NCBI RefSeq assembly: GCF_002104995.1
Contig: NW_024468383.1
Coordinates: 1-27,017 of the forward strand
Origin: Linderina pennispora
Lineage: Eukaryota > Kickxellomycota > Kickxellomycetes > Kickxellales > Kickxellaceae
Direction of reading: 5' to 3'
DNA length: 27,017 nt
The notes beneath the pieces are model-generated. The model was given only the letters and a program-made list of their open reading frames with translations. It searched no databases and had not been told where the DNA came from. A program made the position numbers and the translations under genes. Shown piece by piece: positions 7,773 through 17,020 of this stretch (position 1 is its first letter; the number at the start of each line of letters is the position of its first letter).

Positions 7773-10397
7773 AGTGGCTGCTATTTTAAGGATAGTAGGG
7801 TATGGAGCTATGGAGACTGAGTCTGTCTGGCTAAAGATGACTAAACATTATCTTGTGCAAACCTCACAGAAAATTTGTAAAATACATTTGCCCGTTTGCC
7901 AACATATGATGCTACCCGAAAAGGTCGTACTGGTGTTAAGCGGGTCGCAGCACAGCCACCAGGCGGGTCTATAAATAAGGCCAAGTAGCCCACTCGTCTC
8001 TGGTCCCTGGCTCACGACCTCGGGACGTTTTCCACTCAATATATTCTCGTATACCACTATATTTCCTCACATTAGTTCTCGTCAGAACTTCTATCAAGTA
8101 GCTCACCAATACTGTGGTTTTTCATGTACAATGTGCCTGGGAAACAGCCCCTTGCAACAGCCCTAATACGTTTACTTTCTGAAGTACCTTTCCACGACGT
8201 ATATTGGAGCATATGAAGTACAAAATATGAAGGAGGAAAGGGGGAATCCTTGGATAAAGGGGCGGACGCCCGCATGTGTATGGTGTCTGTCGCTCGAAAT
8301 AGTAAAAGGAGCTATCGTAGCCTGGGGGTTCGACCCATGGGTTCCTGAGATCTTATGACTGGTCAACTTGGGAGCCACAATTCTGATACTCGATTATACC
8401 CCAAGCAGAGGCGTGCTCACGATAGCAGCTTTCGGTACCAGCCCACCTAGTCGACTGGCTAGTGACTCGCAGATAGTATATTAAAACTGGAGCAATCAGA
8501 AAATACGTATGCCGGCCTGACAATGTGGGTAAGTCATTCGAGTGCTGTGAAGCATCGAGCTTATGAGCAGTGTTCCGACCAAGGCATATAATGTGATGGG
8601 CTTTGAATACATATAAAAAAAGACCACCCGTACACATGTCACTGTCTCCCTTTCGTTTCTGTAGTTTTCACGTCTACTACTTTCTCACAAAATACAGCAC
8701 TTATGATACTCCAAAACACGAAACGATGGCTCACAGAGGCATTTGGTACTAGGTCAGTGTTAGAATCTCAGGATCTGGCTACTGTGAACTATATAGCTTT
8801 TCCATCCTGCGAATTCCTTTTACTTATTTATCATTTACTTTTTGGCTGTGCCACTTGAGCGACGGTATAAAACCTTACGCTCATCTTCGCTTTTTCTTTT
8901 GTATTTTCATTCAGCTTTCTACACATCAATATAACTCTGGACTCTGCTGCTTTCTGTTATTTTTAAGCTCACGGCACTGGTACGCCTTTGGACCAATACA
9001 TCGTGGTTCAAAGACTCTTTCGAAAATCACAATCCTTGAATATACATATCCATTTTAATGTGTTTTCGTCTCCCACCTCTTTCCTCTTATTTAGCTTTGC
9101 CGCTATCTATCGCCCTCTATCTTGTGCCTTGTGCTCTAGACCTTCAACATGAAATAGCAGAGATGCCTTTCTGTTGACAGTCTGATAGTAAATAGTGGAG
9201 CTTGCTAAATGCCCGCTTCGAGCTCAACACATGTAATTCATCCAACCCAGATACTTGCCAGTTTCCTTCTCTAGCCATTACGCTAGTCGCCCTGCCCCCA
9301 ACAGGTGGCAGCTCGACCACAAGGCCTCTGATAGAGCCAGTTCGCAAGAAGGTGCATCAGATCCACTGGAGGTAGCATTATACTCTCGGGTAGGAGCGCG
9401 TTGTGGGTACAGACAGGTGGAGCAAATGCAGACTGACCTCTAGAAGTACAAGGCAGCGGAGAGCAACTAGCTTAGCCATTTTTATCACAGGTATTTGTGC
9501 TCACTTTCGCAGTTTTAGTAGAGCGTTCTATGCCTGGTTTCAACGTCTAGTTTTACACGAACTTAAGCCAGCCCTGGAATCGGGTACTCCTGTTAAACGG
9601 AGACAGATCTACTGTCCAGCCATCCCTGCTCCGCTTTGTTTCATTTAAGCCTCTCAAGTTGGCATTATCGTGTACTTCAAAGGTGGATCATTGCGTCAAA
9701 CTCAAGCTGAGGTACTCAATTGCTTTGTATACTACACAAATAGCAAACATGACACAGATACGAGTGAGATGTTCGGTAGCTGCATTGCAGATGGATAAAT
9801 GGCACTGACTACCAGTGTTTCACGTGTGAAATATCGTTGCAAGGCGACTACATATGGCAGCCCAACTGTACCAGAAGGCAGAGTGTTGCCAGCAGCATGC
9901 ACATGGACCAAGGGGAAGCGATATTTGTATGAGGGCATCTGTGATGTCTGACAGGCTTTTGGCACTATTGTAGCCAGACTAGATAGGTGTGAAACATGTA
10001 ACCGTGTGCAGCCACAGTTGAAGGTAGTGTGCTTGTTTATCCCTTGCACTTCTGTTGGTTACTGGCTGGTATGACAGCCATTGTTCGGTGATTACGGACA
10101 GATCGAACTGGCAATTTAGCTGATCCGAAATAGGGTGCCAATCCTGCATGCGCGCTGGGTACTTAGACCTGCCACAGCCCCTCTATTCTTCGCTTATCTC
10201 TTACCCTTAACCGGGTTCCCACTTTGCAGCTCATCTTAGAGTATACCAGAATTGCTCTGCTCGTGATGCGAGCTCGGCTGCTAGTCAGTATGGGTTGACA
10301 CGTCGATGAGGGCATCACGGCGAACCAGACATTTGAATGTGTTGGATGGTTGTTGATGCAATGATGATCATGGACATCTCCCATCTTGATGGCCTGC
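7773..10397. other. Long AT-rich stretch with TATA-like sites but no supported gene
   Basis: TATA-like sites at about 7970 (CTATAAATAAGG), 8613 (CATATAAAAAAAG) and 8866 (GGTATAAAACC) are followed by pyrimidine-rich leader-like sequence but not by convincing ORFs. A 51-codon ORF starts at 8704, behind the second site. An ATG-AAA-TAG at about 9148 lies downstream of the third. The second dispersed-repeat copy is at 8145-8179. The part next to the Fanzor relic (about 10160-10397) lies just beyond its 3' end, where a guide RNA would be expected in an intact element; I could not define one. This may be a graveyard of small genes and transposons. Confidence 0.35.
8145..8179 (+). repeat. Dispersed repeat, copy 2
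   Basis: This segment matches 6200-6234 at 30 of 35 positions, with weaker similarity extending to about 8245. It sits inside a short ORF starting at 8125 (MYNVPGKQPLATALIRLLSE), which ends after 30 codons. Confidence 0.5.
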
Positions 10398-11822
10398 TCA
10401 CCGCAGGTGTTTCTGCACCGGTTCGCTGCTGCTGGCAGCAGAACTGCCTGCTGCAGCACGCCTCTTGCGTGGGCTCTTAGTTTCAGAGGTGGTGCCAAAA
10501 GCATTGGCAGCAATGGCCGTAGAGCGACGGAACCATTCAGGAATACTGCTTGAATCACAGAGTGACTGGAAAATGAGCCTGAAGTTTAGAACTGCTGCGA
10601 GATCCCGGTTCAAGAGCCGAGACAAATAGGCCCACCTGTATTGTGCCATGGCCTGCTTACATGACTCGCTTGTACAGCGGAGAAGGCCATGGCACTTCAC
10701 AGCTGGGTTCTTCGATCTCTGGTAGGGCCGCGGGTTGGGAACATGCCGGAATGTCTGCTGCAGTGGCCTCCGTTTCATCTGATGGCATCTTCGCTGCTTC
10801 ATGTGCAGCCTTCTTGGCCAATTTTCACCCTTTTCTGCTGCTTCCTTGCCTCTGTTGCTGCCCTCTTTGCTGCGTTGATCTTGGTAACCTGCTCGCGTGT
10901 TTTCGAAATAAACACCTGCTTGGTTATTTGCTTGTCTAAGCGCACATGGCCTGGGATCCATGATGTCCGCAGAGGCAAGCATTGGGGGGGGGGGAGACTT
11001 GCCAAGCTGCTCATTCTCGATAAGCTGGCATAGGCGAATGTATGCACGCAGATGCTTAAGTGGATTTACCTTGGCATCATAGTATCGGCTGTCTTTAGCG
11101 AATCTGTACTTGGCATCATAGGCATTAAGGACAGGTGCCAGCTTGTTGTAGATTGCAAGCATCGGTGGGGTGAGCACACTGAGATCAGGGCGCCTAGAGG
11201 CAACTGCCTGGCGGAGCTTCTGTGCAGGTGTATAAATACACACTTGACATGCGTCATTGAACTCAGCCTTGGACACATTGCCCATTGTACTGTGCACTGT
11301 GTTTTTGCGGCTGCGAGTATCAATCAATTTGGCCAGAATCCGCTGTAGGCAGGTGCCATAGTGCAACACAATGTTGTTCTTGTATACTGTCATCAGCTCG
11401 GTATCCACGTATGTTGCTACTTGATTCATTTCGCATACGCCATGTAGCTCGATATCGCTATTATGTAATAGATAATCATAAATATGATATCTAACTACAT
11501 CACCGAAATATGCGCTCGACAGTTCTGACCTGTCCTTCTGGTTAACGAAATCCTCGGCAGATATGACAGTCTTCGCCTTCAGGTTGCGATAAATGAATAA
11601 ATAAATAAAACGAAAAAAACCCTTTTTCACAAATGTTGCTGCGTCAAAGGCATCATCATAAGCTAGTTGATGGAGTAATATCCATCGTGCAAGCATGTAT
11701 GTATGTTCTTTGATGATATTGACGCCGTGTACAAATTGCTCTAGGCGGGGCAACATAGAATCATGGAAGCCAATACCACCAAGTGATGTCTTTATGACAG
11801 TAGTGCTGCGGGTAATAGTCAT
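10398..11822 (-). pseudogene. Fanzor-like (TnpB-related) nuclease relic, catalytic core deleted
   Basis: A 474-codon ORF starts at ATG 11822. The N-terminal two-thirds is helical and resembles the N-terminal region of fungal Fanzor proteins (VNIIKEHTYMLARWILLHQL, then NPLKHLRAYIRLCQLIE). At an 11-G run (10984-10994) the family-like frame shifts by one: the other frame reads QCLPLRTSWIPGHVRLD, the conserved stretch ahead of RuvC-I. The original frame becomes family-like again near 10760 with NPRPYQRSKNPAVKCHGLLR, the zinc-ribbon cysteines (RCTSESC) and the RuvC-III-like LLNRDLAAVLNFRLI (NRD codons at 10602-10610). The RuvC-I Asp and RuvC-II Glu regions, normally a few hundred residues, are missing between about 10800 and 10760. 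Fanzors are eukaryotic RNA-guided nucleases carried by transposons. This copy cannot be catalytic. The identification rests on remembered motif order, not on a search. Confidence 0.6.
10984..10994. repeat. Poly-G homopolymer, 11 bases, inside the Fanzor relic
   Basis: An 11-G run (poly-C on the coding strand) lies exactly where the conserved reading frame changes. It encodes a poly-Pro stretch in either frame. Slippage or a sequencing length error here is the likely cause of this frameshift. Confidence 0.85.
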
Positions 11823-11884
11823 TTGTGAAATTTAATAGGCAAGTAAGAAGAGAAATGATGCTGTTCAGTTTTGCTGTATTGCAG

Positions 11885-12028
11885 ATGCATAGCATTAAGA
11901 ACTTTTTATTAAAAATGATCTGGCTTGCATTGTTCTTGGGGCCCTTAGCACTGATACAGTCTCTTGAATCAGTCTATACAGGCTGGGTCCATTGTGGCCC
12001 AAATACTACCGCTTACGCATGTTCATAA
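11885..12028 (+). CDS. Candidate 47-aa secreted peptide, unrecognised
   Basis: Starting at ATG 11885 the ORF reads MHSIKNFLLKMIWLALFLGP, then LALIQS and a short tail with two Cys ending HCGPNTTAYACS. The first 26 residues look like a signal peptide with basic residues, a hydrophobic core and polar end. AATAAA lies at 12046-12051, just after the stop. It is divergent from the Fanzor relic and probably in the same decayed accessory zone. The short tail suggests truncation. It is too short to be sure it is a gene. Confidence 0.25.
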   Translation: MHSIKNFLLKMIWLALFLGPLALIQSLESVYTGWVHCGPNTTAYACS

Positions 12029-12081
12029 GACAAATTAATTTGTAAAATAAACCCACAAATATCGTATGACTGCTAGAAGAC

Positions 12082-12352
12082 CTACATGGCTTTTTTCAAT
12101 GTGCTTATAAATAGATATCCGAGTGTTGCGCAGCCGGTGATGACCACCATGATGACGCCATAGAAGTTATCAGGCCGACCGACAATGAGAGCAGCTCTTG
12201 CGCTGAACCAATGGAGATATATAGTGGAGACTTATGACCACTACAATAACAGCTTGTCGCCCTGGTTTCACCGATGAGGTCAGATACCGCACAAGATCAA
12301 AAAGGAGTTTACGGAGCAAGCCACCCAAACCTGTGTTGAAGCTTAAAAGTTT
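12082..12352 (-). pseudogene. Broken membrane-protein fragment
   Basis: Between the TPS2 3' end and the Fanzor relic, the minus strand holds two adjoining open segments in different frames. The upstream one (12352 to about 12215) reads TGLGGLLRKLLFDLVRYL, then SSVKPGRQAVIVVVISLHYI. The downstream one (12210 to stop 12082-12084) reads WFSARAALIVGRPDNFYGVI, then MVVITGCATLGYLFISTLKKAM. The second is a good transmembrane segment with a basic C-terminal end. No ATG starts either segment. I do not recognise the protein. A TATA-like site on the same strand (about 12387-12394) lies upstream. It is either a relic, a frameshifted small gene, or coincidence. Confidence 0.3.
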
Positions 12353-12593
12353 CTAGCGGACGGTCGGACACTTTTTGGACTATAGAATCTTATATAAAAG
12401 TAAGATAAAGATTACAGCTGCAGCTCTGATGGTATAGCAAGACTATCATCCCTAGCCTCTTATCTTGTTAGCAAGCAAGTGCGATCTTGCACACCATTAA
12501 TTCTCGAGCAAACGCATGTAGTATGAAGCTGTATAAGCTCGCATGGTCAAGAAGGGGGAATAGATGTCATGGAGACAGCCTCCTGCTAGGATT

Positions 12594-15421
12594 CTACAAT
12601 CTGCCAGGATTGCTTGAGGCTGCCAGCCACGCCAGTGCCTCGACAGCCTGCTCCGAAGTATTGACGTGCCACGATGCGGCCGTCTTCTTCTCGGCTGGGC
12701 CAACAGTGATGGTGAAGTAGTATGGCGGTGTATCGATGAACGCCGAGGGCTCGTTATCATCATCATCCTTGGTGCCATTGGTAGCAGCAACATCCTGGCG
12801 GTCGCCGTCTGCATGCTTTGCAATATCGCGACGAGCATGGCGCAGGGCCCTGAACATATCTTCGTCGGTCTTGTCATCACCAGCACAAGCAACAAACTCC
12901 CACTGGTCGGGGTCGTTGCCGAGCAGACGCTTGACGATCTCGCCCTTGTTTACTGAAATAGGGCGCACTTCCAGGCACTTCTTGCCGACCAAGATCTCGA
13001 CAGGAAGCTTCGACACGACGGCGTTCTCTAGGTGGTTCATGCATTCCTTGCACTGGAATTCGCCGTACTCGGGATCAGCATTGCGGTAGTGCCAGGTGAT
13101 GGATGTCTCCTTGGCTTCGATGGTTGATCCGGCCGTACGCTCCTTGAAGAAGGTGAAAATCGACAGGACATCATCCTTCCAGCTCATATCCATGGTGGCC
13201 AGCAGGTTGACCCACTCGGTGTCTGGGTAACGAATAAACGAGCCGTGCTCGCCACTGAGCCCGAGACCCGGGATTTCACCGAGGTGCAGGTCAAGGAACT
13301 GGCGGTCGCGGCCAGAGATAACCCACACCGAGTTCTGCGGGTCAGCGCACAGGCGGCGCATAGCCTTGAGCATGTCGGCGGGCGGCAGGGCTTCGGCGGG
13401 GATGTTGGTGATCGGCGTCAAGGTGCCGTCGTAATCGAACATGAGCAGACGCTTCTTGGAATCGGAGAAGCACTTTGTGAACAGAGGCATATCCAGGTAT
13501 GGGGTCGCGCTGCTGTTCTGGCCGGCCAGCACTAGGGCGCGCAGATCCTGGATGAATGAAGTAGCCCAGTGCTGTGCATCATGGCTGATGACATGGCGGT
13601 ACATCTGGTCGAACCGCACCTTCTTCTCATCGGGTGACATGCACAGCGCCGAATTGATCGCATTCGCAACGTCGCGGTAGTCCCACGGATTGATCTGGAT
13701 GGCGCCACTTACTGAGCCCGCAGTGCCGGTGAACTCGCTGAGAATCAGCGGGTTGTGCTTGGTCTTCTGGCACACAACGTACTCAAGGGAGCCAGTGTTC
13801 ATGCCGTCGCGGATAGCCGTGATGAAGCAGAGATCGGCAATGTTGAGCAGCGCCATGTACTCGTCGGTTTCGAGGAACGAGTGGTGGTAAAGGACAGGCA
13901 TGAACTCGAGCGAGCCGTAGTTGCTGTTGATGGACGTGACCAGCTCCGAAATCTTGGCCTCGAGCCGTGGCTGACGGCGCTGGCCGGGCTGGGTGACCTG
14001 GATCAGCACAACCTTGCCCTGCCACTCGGGGTGCGTCTCCAGAAACAGCTCGAAGGACTCGAGCTTCTGCGTGATACCGGCGACCTCATCCAGCTTGTCT
14101 CGGCCGATGATGATTAGCTTGTTGGCGTATGTCTCGCGCAGGCTCTTCATCTTGGCCAGGACATTGGGCTGCGAGGCTCTTTCCTGCACGGCCTTGACGT
14201 CGATGCCGATGGGAAACACGCCGATGGAGACCATGCTGCCGTTGTAGTCGACGCCGGTCGGAGTCGATTCAAGACCGAGCACACGTGTGCATGAGCTCAG
14301 GAAATGGCGGGCATACGAGTAGGTCTGGAATCCGATGCTGGTGGCGCCCAGCATGCCGTTGAGAATCTCCTTGCGCTGCGGCAGCGATCGGAACAGCTCT
14401 GAGCTGGGGAACGGTGAGTGCAGGAACAGGCCGATTGGTGCCGTGGGGTATATCTCGCGCAGCATGAGCGGCAGAAGCAGCAGGTGGTAGTCATGGGCCC
14501 ACACTATTCGGCGTATAAGAAAAAGGTGTATGTGAGTGGGAAAATAAAAACGTGATGCGATAAGGCATGTCTGCGATTATGCATGCAAGGTTGCATGCTG
14601 GAAATGAAACGCCCGGCTCCCTCAAAGGGACTGTGGAGGGGCAGAATGGCCAGGATCGCTGAGGCTTGCGTCTCCTGCTGTATGGCTCGGTGGCGGCGTC
14701 AGCTGCAGTCTGTGTGCAGCGTGGTTCGGAGACAAAGAAGCCAGACACTGCGCACGGCAGGGACGCCGCCCCATCCTCGCAAACGAATAATGTGTGCATT
14801 GATTCTAGACTCTGGGTACTTACCGATATCGCCGTCGGCATAAACAGAGCTGACGGCGTTGGCAAAAAGCTCGTTGACCTTCTGGTAGCTCATCCACCAC
14901 GCGGGCTCCGGGCCCTGGGCGTCATTCCACGCCATATAGTGCAGCAGCGGCCACAGAATCTGCTTCGAGAAGCCCTCGTAGTGGTTGTACGCCAGTTCCT
15001 CGTCAATGAAGACCGGCACAGCGTCAACCTCCAGCAGCGTCTTGCACATGCTGCGCTTGCTCTCCTCGCTCAGCCCATCGCACGAGTGCTCGCTGCCCTT
15101 GGCATCCATGTAGCTGCCGACCCAGCCGACCTTGGTGCAGTCCATGTTGGGCTGCTCGCCAAGCGAGCGGATCCCCGCATACATGGCCGTGTGTCCGCCG
15201 CGCCGCGTCACCGTCCACTCATAGGGCTCCTGCGGGGTGGACTCGGAGACCTGCACGGAGAACGGCAGAAAATGCGTTACGGCGATGATGCGCACATGGC
15301 GCTTGAGCTGTTCGCGCTTGGTGCGTGTGCGCGTCATGGCGCCGTCGAACGAGTTGGCTCGCGAGAGCGAGACCAGTTCAAGTGTGCGGTCGGCAGAGTC
15401 GTCGAATTTAGGCTGAACCAT
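12594..15421 (-). CDS. TPS2: Trehalose-6-phosphate phosphatase, Tps2 type, two exons
   Basis: Exon 1 is 15421-14824, exon 2 is 14503-12594, and the product is 835 aa. Residues about 65-510 form a GT20 domain and about 550-790 a HAD-type phosphatase. The phosphatase has the catalytic DYDGTLTP motif (Asp556, Asp558), the SGRD motif and the metal-binding GDDKTDEDMF motif (Asp742, Asp743), so it should be active. The GT20 part has the conserved WAHDYHLLLLP stretch at the splice junction but Tps2-like variants elsewhere, such as DGMNTGSLEYV and no Gly-Gly-Leu substrate loop near the N-terminus. That points to Tps2, whose GT20 domain is inactive in yeast, rather than the synthase Tps1. The enzyme dephosphorylates trehalose 6-phosphate in the cytosol as part of the trehalose synthase complex, important for heat, desiccation and spore survival. 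Confidence 0.88.
14504..14823 (-). other. Intron of TPS2, 320 bp
   Basis: On the coding strand the donor is GTAAGT right after GATATCG and the acceptor is AATAG before TGTGGGCC. Joining them splits a Val codon and restores the DIVWAHDYHLL motif of GT20 proteins, which confirms both sites. It is the only intron I can show in the window. It contains a perfect 8-bp inverted repeat at 14581-14598. Confidence 0.85.
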
Positions 15422-15591
15422 TTAAGCACTTGTAACCAGAAGCCGGGTAATAGCGACGACAAAAATATACGAAGATAGTAGGGAGAAAAAAGATGATACA
15501 CTAGGAAGGGGGCTGAAGAAAGACCAGGGAGGCGCTGCAGAAAAAAAATGAGTTGAGGAGGGGGAGCAAGGGCCAGGTTCGTCACCATCCC

Positions 15592-15598
15592 TTATATA
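15592..15598 (-). promoter_or_regulatory. Probable TATA box of TPS2
   Basis: The minus strand reads TATATAA, 171 bases upstream of the ATG at 15421. That would give a leader of about 140 nt if transcription begins 30 bases downstream. Confidence 0.45.
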
Positions 15599-15863
15599 TG
15601 CGCCCTTTTCGGCTAGGCGCAGTGTGCAGTGGCAGGCTGATATGGCGCGACTGGGGTCGAACGTGGGGCTAAAGACAGGCTGAACTGGCAGCAGAGGGAG
15701 AGGTGTCAGCAAGGAGTGCTCCGCTCAGATCGATGAGAGGTGATGATGTCGACAGATAAAAGGTGCTACTCCTTATCGGCCAGCCATCGTCTCCCATCGA
15801 TGGAGGAAAATGTGCTGTGACATCCAGAATCCGAGGACTGCAAGCTTTGGGGGATGCAGAGAT

Positions 15864-15901
15864 AGCAGCAGCAGCGGCAGCAGCGGCAGCAGCAGCAGCA
15901 G
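15864..15901. repeat. AGC/GCA trinucleotide microsatellite
   Basis: About 12 trinucleotide units of AGC with two GGC variants. It lies upstream of TPS2 and downstream of VPS60 and is not in a supported coding region. Confidence 0.85.
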
Positions 15902-16099
15902 AGTGGAGTGAGGTGGGCACAAGCCAGCCGGTTCTGGCCAATTGCCTCAATGGGCGTTGCGGGGTCCCTATCTAGAATTGGCGCGCAACAGTACACGTTG
16001 ACGTAGCCTGTGCGCTCCAGCCAGGGATATATTTGGGGCATTATCTTTCAGCAATCAATTGTCGCTGATGATGCGAGATATATTCAGCAGCAGCATGTG

Positions 16100-16765
16100 T
16101 TACATTCGAAGGGCTGGTTCGGCCCGGGTGTGCTCGGGCCTATCTGGCAGCTGTGCACCACCGTCGGGGGCTTCGGGCAGCAGCTCTGGTAGTGGTTCCT
16201 CGGCGTTATTCAAATACGACGGCACGTCCTCAGTAAAATCCAAATCGTCGCCCAGCGCATCCAACTCTGCCTCCAGATCCTGCTCATCGACGTCCTCGGG
16301 CAGATTGTAGCTGCGGCCCATCAGCTCCTGCACCTCGTTCGCCTGTTCCAGCAGCTCGGCCATCTCGTCCTGCATATCGTATATCTTGTCGATGTCGACG
16401 TTCTTGTACTGTTTCTTCATGGCCTTGCTCGCGTCCTGCATGGCCTGCATCGTTGACAGAGTGTTTTTGACGTTCTCAGTGGCAAACACAGCGGACTCCA
16501 TGTTGAACGACTGCTGCATCAGCTGGTCCCGCTGGCTCTCGTACATCTTTTTCTGCTGCAGGACGCGGAGGGCGCGCTGCTTGACCGAGTTTTTGCCCGG
16601 GCCGTCGCGCATTTTCTGCATTTGGTCGCGGTACCGGGCTAATTCACCGTCGAGTTTGCGAATTTTCACTTCAACAGCGCTCACGCGCGCGTCTGTGGAG
16701 GAAATTGCGTCGTCGAGTGTCGGCTTAGGAGCCTTGGGCTTGCTGGTGCCGAAAATTCTGTTCAT
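16100..16765 (-). CDS. VPS60: ESCRT-III-associated protein Vps60/CHMP5
   Basis: 221 aa in one exon, starting MNRIFGTSKPKAPKPTLDDA, the hallmark N-terminus of CHMP5/Vps60. It has the usual long basic coiled-coil region (residues about 20-100) and then an acidic C-terminal half with LPEDVDEQDLEAELDALGDD and VPSYL. The length matches the family (about 200-230 aa). Vps60 acts with Ist1, Vta1 and Vps4 to time disassembly of ESCRT-III filaments on endosomes. The tail after VPSYL (Glu/Pro-rich, ending in ALRM) is less conserved. The gene is divergent from the CNOT11-like gene across 255 bp, which must hold both promoters. Confidence 0.92.
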   Translation of the reverse strand: MNRIFGTSKPKAPKPTLDDAISSTDARVSAVEVKIRKLDGELARYRDQMQKMRDGPGKNSVKQRALRVLQQKKMYESQRDQLMQQSFNMESAVFATENVKNTLSTMQAMQDASKAMKKQYKNVDIDKIYDMQDEMAELLEQANEVQELMGRSYNLPEDVDEQDLEAELDALGDDLDFTEDVPSYLNNAEEPLPELLPEAPDGGAQLPDRPEHTRAEPALRM

Positions 16766-17020
16766 TGTAGGGGGAAATGGGAAATAATATTAGTTGGAAA
16801 TTGCAGTGGCAGAGAAGGAAAAAGCCTCTTGAGAGTTCTGCTGTCTTGGCAGCTGTGATGACGCCGGCACCAGCGGCATCCGAAATGGTGAACCATATGG
16901 CTCGTCAGCTGGGCTCAAGCTTAAGAATGACTGGGGGCGACATGAGCGATAGCGCCCACGCATCCATCCCTCGCATATTTACTTCTTGGCGCAAACTAAC
17001 AGATACTCGCTTAATGCAGA
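16766..17020. promoter_or_regulatory. Shared divergent promoter of VPS60 and the CNOT11-like gene
   Basis: Only 255 bases separate the two start codons on opposite strands, so both promoters must lie here. No TATA box is evident. An out-of-frame ATG at 17014 opens a five-codon ORF (ending at 17028) that overlaps the start of the + strand gene and could reduce its translation. Confidence 0.5.

Larger units (their letters stand above)
15422..16099. other. Gene-free stretch upstream of TPS2
   Basis: This holds the TPS2 promoter and the 3' flank of VPS60. It contains a TATA box, a GCA-type microsatellite and scattered G-runs, and no ORF I would call a gene. Short reverse ORFs at 15422-15712 and 15669-15950 are low-complexity by-products. 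Confidence 0.5.

Noticed and set aside
8327-8336. GGTTCGACCC, a tRNA B-box-like sequence
   Set aside because: The flanking bases do not form a five-pair T stem, and no A box, anticodon arm or acceptor stem could be fitted on either strand. At best it is an old tRNA-derived relic.
10163-10558. Reverse ORF of 131 codons overlapping the Fanzor relic's end
   Set aside because: In the overlap the other frame carries the recognisable RuvC-III/zinc-ribbon tail, and the rest shows no known domain.
12139-12205. Possible C/D-box snoRNA (GTGATGA followed by CTGA about 60 bases later)
   Set aside because: No terminal stem pairs around the boxes, and the minus strand of the same interval reads as a transmembrane protein segment.
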